Shown one piece after another: positions 5,989 through 10,284 of a stretch of 10,284 nucleotides of DNA (position 1 is its first letter; the number at the start of each line of letters is the position of its first letter). The notes under the pieces are model-generated. The model did no database searches and was not told the DNA's origin. It saw only the letters and a list, made by a program, of their open reading frames with translations. A program made the translations under genes and the position numbers. The DNA comes from Balneolales bacterium (GTDB lineage: Bacteria; Bacteroidota; Rhodothermia; Balneolales; Natronogracilivirgulaceae): assembly GCA_007133995.1 (NCBI GenBank), contig SLLP01000251.1, positions 1 to 10,284 of the forward strand, written 5' to 3'.

Positions 5989-7440
5989 TCATGCTTCCTG
6001 ATAAGTTTCCAGATCGGCATAGGCCTGCACGCCGCCCATTTCCACCATAACATCGAACATGTCGGTGTTTAACATGAACGGCCTGATGCGATCGCTGCCA
6101 GGACCGTAGGCGCCCAGCTCCACATAATCCGAAGTGTGCGACCTTCCAACCCAGTTGAAAGACAGGTAGTTGGCCAAAATCTGCCCCAATACGTTTCCGG
6201 GGCGGCTCATAGCGCGGTAAAGGGTCTCGTACTCATCCACAATGGTCTTTCTCAGGATCTCGGCCTCGTCGCGGCGAATCTCGATTTTTGAGGCGTATTC
6301 CACCGTTTCCCGGATGCGACTGATTGAGCTGCTCTCATCGAGTTGCGACAGGCACCAGTTGTTGGTATGACGGAATTCGGCGATACGGTCCAGACCGGCA
6401 TCACCGCCACTGTTAAGGCCGGGGTTGGCATTTCCGTGGTCGGTGGTGATGATGACCAGGGTGTCGTCCCGGTTTTCGGCAAACTCCAGCGCCTTGCCGA
6501 TGGCGTCGTCAAAAGCGATCTGGTCGTAGATCAGCCCGCCGGCATCATTGCTGTGGGCGGCATGATCCACCCGGCCACCTTCGACCTGAAGGATGAAACC
6601 GTTAGGATCACGTGACAGCCTCTGGATGGCGGTTTCGGTCATCTCCGCCAGTGTGGGGATGTCGCGTCGGTACTCCTCGATATTCATGTGGTCGAGTGTA
6701 TAGGGTACGTGGCCGTTAAAGAAAATGCCAAGGAGTTTTTCACTGCCGTTGAATGACTTCAAATCCTCTCTTTTACGAACTACCCTGTAGCCGGCCTGGG
6801 TATGTTCATTGTAAAGGTCGCGTCCGTCGTCTCGCCGATCCGGACTGTAAACCCGGTTCCCACCTCCAAGAAGCACATCGTAGCCCCGTTCCAGGTATTG
6901 AGTGGCAATGGTGGCCTCGTCGCCTCGTGCCATGACGTTGGCGCCGAAGCCGGCCGGAGTGGCATGCGTGATGGTCGTGGTGGTGGCCAGGCCGGTTGCT
7001 TTTCCGGCATCACGGAAAATTTTGAGGACAGGTTTGAGCGCCTGCTCCTCATCGGTCATGTTAATACGGCCGTTGGTTACTCGTTGGCCGCATCCCCAGG
7101 AAGAAGAGGCCGCACCGGAGTCCGTTATGATTGAAGAGGCCGAGGACATGTCCATGAGACCGCGGCCGACCCTTTTCTGCTCATAGAGGGAAATCCAGTT
7201 CGACGGGCGGCCATAGTTCCGGCGCAGGAATTGGTCGGTGTTGGTCAGGGTGCCGGAACTCATACCGTCACTGACCATGAAAATGATGTTTTTTGCGTCG
7301 CCGGGATGAGCCTTTCCATTATTGGAGGCACAACCGCTTAATAATGTGCCGGATCCAAGGGCGATACCGGAAAGCGCACCGGTTTTAAGAAAATCACGTC
7401 TGCTGAAAGCACCGTTTTTTGAAACCTTATTTCGTGACAT
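5989..7440 (-). CDS. Alkaline phosphatase (PhoA family), Tat-exported putative lipoprotein
   Basis: 483 aa. This is a metal-dependent phosphomonoesterase that releases inorganic phosphate from organic phosphates outside the cytoplasm. The N-terminus has a twin-arginine motif (SRRDFLK, R14-R15), a hydrophobic stretch and a lipobox LLSGC (C37). Catalytic-core landmarks are VSDG (D58), the nucleophile region TDSGAAS (D107, S108), THATPAG (H159, T161), EGGRVDHAAH (E287, D292, H296), TTDHG (D334, H335) and the late metal His in SHTSDYVELGAYGP (H435). These match the E. coli PhoA set around Ser102, Glu322, Asp327, His331, Asp369, His370 and His412. The segment between H335 and H435 is about 100 residues, against about 42 in E. 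coli PhoA, so there is an insertion. The gene is monocistronic by layout, convergent with queG and divergent from htpX. Regulation by phosphate is plausible but no convincing operator is seen. Confidence 0.93.
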   Translation of the reverse strand: MSRNKVSKNGAFSRRDFLKTGALSGIALGSGTLLSGCASNNGKAHPGDAKNIIFMVSDGMSSGTLTNTDQFLRRNYGRPSNWISLYEQKRVGRGLMDMSSASSIITDSGAASSSWGCGQRVTNGRINMTDEEQALKPVLKIFRDAGKATGLATTTTITHATPAGFGANVMARGDEATIATQYLERGYDVLLGGGNRVYSPDRRDDGRDLYNEHTQAGYRVVRKREDLKSFNGSEKLLGIFFNGHVPYTLDHMNIEEYRRDIPTLAEMTETAIQRLSRDPNGFILQVEGGRVDHAAHSNDAGGLIYDQIAFDDAIGKALEFAENRDDTLVIITTDHGNANPGLNSGGDAGLDRIAEFRHTNNWCLSQLDESSSISRIRETVEYASKIEIRRDEAEILRKTIVDEYETLYRAMSRPGNVLGQILANYLSFNWVGRSHTSDYVELGAYGPGSDRIRPFMLNTDMFDVMVEMGGVQAYADLETYQEA

Positions 7441-7766
7441 GGTTAGAACTGTTTGGTTGATTTGTTGGGTTGTTAATGTGGTTCATTAGGGAGCAGGTGG
7501 CCGGGAGTGACCTTTTCATGAAAGTGCAGGAATTGCATCGTAACGTAGCGGCATGGATGGCCGGACCTGGTCATAATCTCTGTTTATAATAGCAGGAAGA
7601 ATAAGAAAATTGTATTAATGTTACCGAAAAATTTTGAAATGCCGGAGGTAAAAAAACTGTTATCAGACTGGGAAATAATTTTCTAATCCCGTTAGTTATA
7701 TCAGAAACAAAAACGGCATAAAAAATGGCGTATTATAATCATTATTTGATAAGGAGGTAATAAGGA
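7441..7766. other. Divergent AT-rich intergenic region between alkaline phosphatase and htpX
   Basis: 326 bp with no convincing gene on either strand. AT content rises towards htpX. It holds two perfect TATAAT hexamers on + (7585-7590 and 7734-7739), neither with a recognisable -35 at 16-19 bp, and a 10-bp palindrome TTTCATGAAA (7514-7523) about 75 bp upstream of the phosphatase start. Promoters for both flanking genes must lie here, but their exact places cannot be read with confidence. Confidence 0.5.
7751..7758 (+). promoter_or_regulatory. Consensus Shine-Dalgarno of htpX
   Basis: AAGGAGGT, fully complementary to the 16S rRNA tail, lies 8 nt before the ATG at 7767. It stands out because most other genes here lack a clear ribosome binding site, suggesting high translation of htpX. 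It also fixes the start. Confidence 0.85.
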
Positions 7767-8630
7767 ATGATCAAAAACACATTTAGAACCGTGTTTCTTA
7801 TGGCGCTTGTGGCGCTTTTGTTTTTATTAATTGGTGGTATGCTGGGCGGTCAGACGGGGATGATCATCGCATTGGGGATTGCTCTGGCTATGAATTTCTT
7901 CAGCTACTGGTATTCGGACAAGCTTGTGCTGAAAATGTACCGTGCGCAGGAAGTGACCCGGGACAATGCACCCCGTTTCTACAATATGGTGGATGAACTT
8001 TCTCGAAATGCCAACCTGCCGATGCCGAAGGTCTACATCATACCGCAGCAGCAACCCAATGCTTTTGCAACGGGCCGCAACCCCAAAAATGCTGCCGTAG
8101 CTGCGACCCAGGGTATCTTGCAGAGTCTCAACGAACGGGAGCTCAGGGGGGTAATGGCCCATGAGCTCGCTCATATCAAGAACAGGGATATCCTGACCCA
8201 GACCATTGTAACCACGGTAGTAAGCGCCATCACCATGATAGCACAGTTTGCCATATTCCTGCCGATCGGACGCGGTGATGGCAGCGGTCCCAACCCGATT
8301 GTCTTGCTTCTGACCCTCATACTGGCACCGCTGGCCGCAGCCATGCTTCAGTCGGCCATTTCGCGTACACGCGAATTTGAGGCGGATCGTGTGGGTGCCG
8401 AAATCTGCGGCAGCGCCGAAAGCCTGGCAAGTGCACTCAGAAAGATCCAGGCGTCGGTGGAACGCATGCCGATGCAGGCCTCTGAAACGGCTCAGAAATC
8501 CACTGCTCACATGTTTCCGGTAAATCCGTTTTCAGCCCGTGGTATGAGCAGACTGTTTTCAACACACCCCGATACCGGCCTGCGCATTAACAAGCTTATG
8601 GAAATGGAGCGGTCAGGTGTTTATTCCTGA
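7767..8630 (+). CDS. htpX: Membrane zinc metalloprotease HtpX
   Basis: 287 aa, normal length for HtpX (family M48). It degrades misfolded membrane proteins at the cytoplasmic membrane, overlapping in role with FtsH. Hydrophobic helices lie at ~7-25, ~30-50, ~145-165 and ~177-197. The zinc site is HELAH (132-136; catalytic E133), and the third ligand is the Glu in SRTREFEAD (E203). Upstream are the typical MPKVYIIPQQQPNAFATGRN and AAVAATQGIL blocks; near the C-terminus is LFSTHPDTGLRI, the usual family end motif. A consensus ribosome binding site precedes it. The gene stands alone, 150 bp before ssb. No heat-shock promoter could be recognised. Confidence 0.97.
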   Translation: MIKNTFRTVFLMALVALLFLLIGGMLGGQTGMIIALGIALAMNFFSYWYSDKLVLKMYRAQEVTRDNAPRFYNMVDELSRNANLPMPKVYIIPQQQPNAFATGRNPKNAAVAATQGILQSLNERELRGVMAHELAHIKNRDILTQTIVTTVVSAITMIAQFAIFLPIGRGDGSGPNPIVLLLTLILAPLAAAMLQSAISRTREFEADRVGAEICGSAESLASALRKIQASVERMPMQASETAQKSTAHMFPVNPFSARGMSRLFSTHPDTGLRINKLMEMERSGVYS

Positions 8631-8658
8631 ATCATATTTTGAATATTGCCGGCGGAAT

Positions 8659-8693
8659 GTGTACCATTTTGTCAGATGCAACATAATGGTCAC
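8659..8693. repeat. Imperfect inverted repeat between htpX and ssb
   Basis: ACCATT (8663-8668) pairs with AATGGT (8685-8690), and GTG/CAC extends the stem past a single bulged base, around a 16-nt loop. No T-run follows, so it is not a standard terminator. It could be a weak htpX 3' structure or a protein site upstream of ssb, or chance. Confidence 0.25.
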
Positions 8694-8780
8694 AGAAATA
8701 TCGGCCTCTCATTGTAAGGAATGGCAGGCAGAATGATCTATTCCGTACCGATGGTAATCTGAAACGAAATATCACAACTT

Positions 8781-9209
8781 ATGGGATCACTTAATAAAGC
8801 AATGATTATAGGACGTCTCGGGGCAGACCCCGAAGTCCGCTATACGCAAAATAACACAGCGCTTGCAACAATGAGGGTTGCGACCAATGAACGGTACCGG
8901 GACAGCAACGGAGAGCTGCAGGAAATCACAGAATGGCACAGGCTTGTTGCCTGGGGCCGTCTGGCCGAAAATTGTCAACAACTGCTGAAAAAAGGCTCCA
9001 TGGCATACTTTGAGGGACCGATTCAGACGCGCTCGTGGGAAGACAAGGATGGTCAGAAACAGTATATGACCGAGATCAAGGCGCTTACCATGCAGGTGTT
9101 GGACAGTCGAACTGATTCCGGATCCGGTGAATACAGCACCGCAAAAAAAGAAGAGATCTCCGTCAACGACAGCGAAGGCAATGATGAAGATGATGATCTG
9201 CCATTCTGA
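8781..9209 (+). CDS. ssb: Single-stranded DNA-binding protein
   Basis: 142 aa. It coats ssDNA during replication, recombination and repair, and recruits partners through its C-terminal tip. The OB-fold spans ~1-107: LNKAMIIGRLGADPEVRYT at the start, EWHRLVAWGRLAENCQQLLK with the aromatic ssDNA-contact residues in the middle, and KGSMAYFEGPIQTRSW next. A short disordered linker rich in Ser, Glu and Asp leads to the conserved acidic tip DDDLPF (137-142). It is shorter than E. coli SSB (178 aa), as usual for this group. There is no obvious Shine-Dalgarno before the ATG. An intrinsic terminator follows, and the GldE-like gene comes next, an order seen in Bacteroidota. Confidence 0.97.
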   Translation: MGSLNKAMIIGRLGADPEVRYTQNNTALATMRVATNERYRDSNGELQEITEWHRLVAWGRLAENCQQLLKKGSMAYFEGPIQTRSWEDKDGQKQYMTEIKALTMQVLDSRTDSGSGEYSTAKKEEISVNDSEGNDEDDDLPF

Positions 9210-9226
9210 ACACTGACTTTGCGATT

Positions 9227-9264
9227 GGGGCGGGTTTCCTAGGTTCGAGATCCGTCCCTTTTTT
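9227..9264 (+). terminator. Intrinsic terminator after ssb
   Basis: A 12-bp stem (9227-9238 with 9247-9258, including three G-U pairs), with GGGGCGG opposite CCGTCCC at its base and an 8-nt loop, is followed at once by T6 (9259-9264). It starts 17 bp after the ssb stop. It implies that the next gene has its own promoter, or depends on read-through. Confidence 0.85.
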
Positions 9265-9284
9265 AATTCTTCACACTCAGGTCG

Positions 9285-9296
9285 GCAATTAATTGC
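9285..9296. promoter_or_regulatory. Perfect 12-bp palindrome upstream of the gldE-like gene
   Basis: GCAATTAATTGC is its own reverse complement. It lies just after the ssb terminator and about 64 bp before the proposed start of the next gene, where a promoter would be expected. A weak promoter-like pair (TTGCAT at 9293, TAGATT at 9316, 17-bp spacing) overlaps it. It could be an operator, but a chance AT-rich palindrome is equally possible. Confidence 0.2.
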
Positions 9297-9359
9297 ATGC
9301 GATGTGGAATGTACTTAGATTTCGATGATTTGATTTTATAGACCGATTCCTTAACACTG

Positions 9360-10284
9360 TTGAATAACATCTTGGTGATTCAGATAGCGGATGCCGGCAA
9401 CCGTCTGTGGGAAACAGCGGAGGGCAGTACTTTTGAGACTCTGCTGGTAAACCCGGTCGATTTTATTTTTTTGATCGTCATTATCCTGTTTGGGCTTATT
9501 CTGTCCGCTTTTTTTTCCGGGTCAGAAGTGGCCTTTTTCTCCCTCGATAAAAAGGTCGATCGCAAAGCGGTTAAGGAAGCTGAAAAAGACAAGGCACTTG
9601 CCAGGGTGCTCTACATGCTGGATAAACCCCGCCAGCTTCTTGCCACAGTTCTTATTGGTAATACGTTTGCAAACATCGTTACCGCTGTTGGAGCCGCTGT
9701 GGTTACTGGCCGCCTGGTAGCACTTTTCGGCCTTCCCCAGGTAATTGTTTTTACGATCGAGATTATTGTTTTGACGTTCGTAATCGTAATTCTGGCTGAG
9801 ATAACACCAAAACTGCTTGCACTTAACAAGCCAATGGCCGCTTCCCGCAGACTCAGTGGGTTGCTCTATTTCTTTTTTATCATTCTTGGTCCGCTATCCC
9901 GGTTGATTTCCAAAAGTACCCGTTTTTTGGAGAAAAATATTCAACGTCCGTCGGATAGCATTTCCTCGGAGGACCTGAAGGCTATAGCAGAAGTAGGCGA
10001 ACTGCATGGCTCCATACATGGAGATGAAAGGGAAATCATTGAAAATGTCATCGAGTTTGGCAACACCTATGTCCGGGAAATCATGACTTCACGAGTGAAT
10101 ATCTCGGCAATAAATACAAAAAATACCCTTCGGGAGGTTCTTGATCTCATACGTGAAAAAAGCATCTCCAGGCTACCGCTGTATGAAAACAATCTGGACA
10201 ACATAATTGGAGTAATCCATTCAAAGGATCTTTTGCCATATATCAATTCGGATTTGGGTGAAACCACCATCAACTGGCGGACAC
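9360..10284 (+). CDS. gldE: GldE-like CNNM/CBS-domain membrane protein, 3'-truncated
   Basis: 308 residues are visible before the window ends. The order is: a ~30-aa polar N-terminus, a DUF21/CNNM transmembrane domain (~35-190) with the signature SAFFSGSEVAFFSL and helices including LLATVLIGNTFANIVTAVGA and VIVILAEITPK, then the acidic helix DLKAIAEVGE..HGDEREIIENVIEF, then the first CBS domain starting VREIMTSRVNISAI (~238 onward) and entering the second repeat (SRLPLYENNLDNIIGVIHSK). Family members are Mg2+ or divalent-cation transport-related (CorC/CNNM); GldE is the Bacteroidota branch needed for gliding in Flavobacterium and commonly found next to ssb. No in-frame ATG occurs before residue 86, and a TAG lies at 9339. 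Start is therefore TTG 9360, TTG 9372 or GTG 9375; 9360 is my choice but uncertain. The GldE name rests on context plus domain order. Confidence 0.85.
   Translation, partial: MNNILVIQIADAGNRLWETAEGSTFETLLVNPVDFIFLIVIILFGLILSAFFSGSEVAFFSLDKKVDRKAVKEAEKDKALARVLYMLDKPRQLLATVLIGNTFANIVTAVGAAVVTGRLVALFGLPQVIVFTIEIIVLTFVIVILAEITPKLLALNKPMAASRRLSGLLYFFFIILGPLSRLISKSTRFLEKNIQRPSDSISSEDLKAIAEVGELHGSIHGDEREIIENVIEFGNTYVREIMTSRVNISAINTKNTLREVLDLIREKSISRLPLYENNLDNIIGVIHSKDLLPYINSDLGETTINWRT

Noticed and set aside
7567..7590. Pho-box-like stretch (TGGTCAT and CTGTTTA half-sites) upstream of the alkaline phosphatase gene
   Set aside because: The half-sites match the E. coli consensus only at 5/7 and 4/7, the start-to-start spacing is 12 rather than 11 bp, the orientation is away from the phosphatase, and PhoB consensus transfer to this lineage is not assured.
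9293..9321. Sigma70-like promoter TTGCAT-17bp-TAGATT before the gldE-like gene
   Set aside because: Only 3/6 and 4/6 matches, and organisms of this type usually use a different promoter consensus; kept only as a comment on the palindrome.
1..10284. CRISPR array, mobile element, tRNA or phage-type defence locus
   Set aside because: No regularly spaced direct repeats, transposase or integrase motifs, terminal inverted repeats or cloverleaf sequence were found on reading both strands.

Overview
The window is a chromosomal stretch of roughly 50% GC. It probably comes from the Bacteroidota/Balneolota/Rhodothermota group (the FCB superphylum). Pointers are ssb directly followed by a GldE-like CNNM/CBS membrane protein, a TM2-domain protein, TPR proteins with a C-terminal 'PGSGQxYAG' membrane hairpin (DUF5683-like), and frequent starts without a clear Shine-Dalgarno. 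The lineage is an inference; there is no rRNA here. I see no CRISPR array, insertion sequence, tRNA or phage gene. This looks like core chromosome with a few poorly described envelope genes.

Layout. (1) Positions 1-337 (+): the 3' part of a TM2-domain membrane protein whose 5' end is outside the window. (2) Positions 356-3479 (-): a tightly packed four-gene cluster, read right to left as a LolA-like exported protein, a YidD-family protein with a predicted signal peptide, and two tandem, apparently paralogous exported helical-repeat proteins ending in a PGSG-x-x-YAG membrane domain. All three internal junctions overlap (23, 4 and 65 bp), so co-transcription and translational coupling are likely. 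(3) Positions 3754-5907 (+): a membrane protein with a recognisable voltage-sensor domain but no pore, then queG (epoxyqueuosine reductase) 9 bp downstream. (4) Positions 5989-7440 (-): a PhoA-type alkaline phosphatase with a Tat signal and a lipobox, convergent with queG. (5) Positions 7441-7766: an AT-rich divergent intergenic region. (6) Positions 7767-8630 (+): htpX. (7) Positions 8781-9209 (+): ssb, followed by a good intrinsic terminator. (8) Position 9360 to the end (+): a gldE-like gene cut by the window edge, apparently with a non-ATG start.

How the genes work together. Most of the window concerns the cell envelope: membrane insertion (YidD), possible lipoprotein handling (LolA-like), membrane quality control (HtpX), a surface phosphatase and a CNNM/CBS transporter or motility-type protein. 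queG (tRNA modification) and ssb (DNA replication and repair) are housekeeping genes.

Most worth a second look: the LolA/YidD/TPR-hairpin cluster with its dual-coded 65-bp overlap, the pore-less voltage-sensor protein, and two convergent junctions where a terminator hairpin lies inside the 3' end of a coding sequence.
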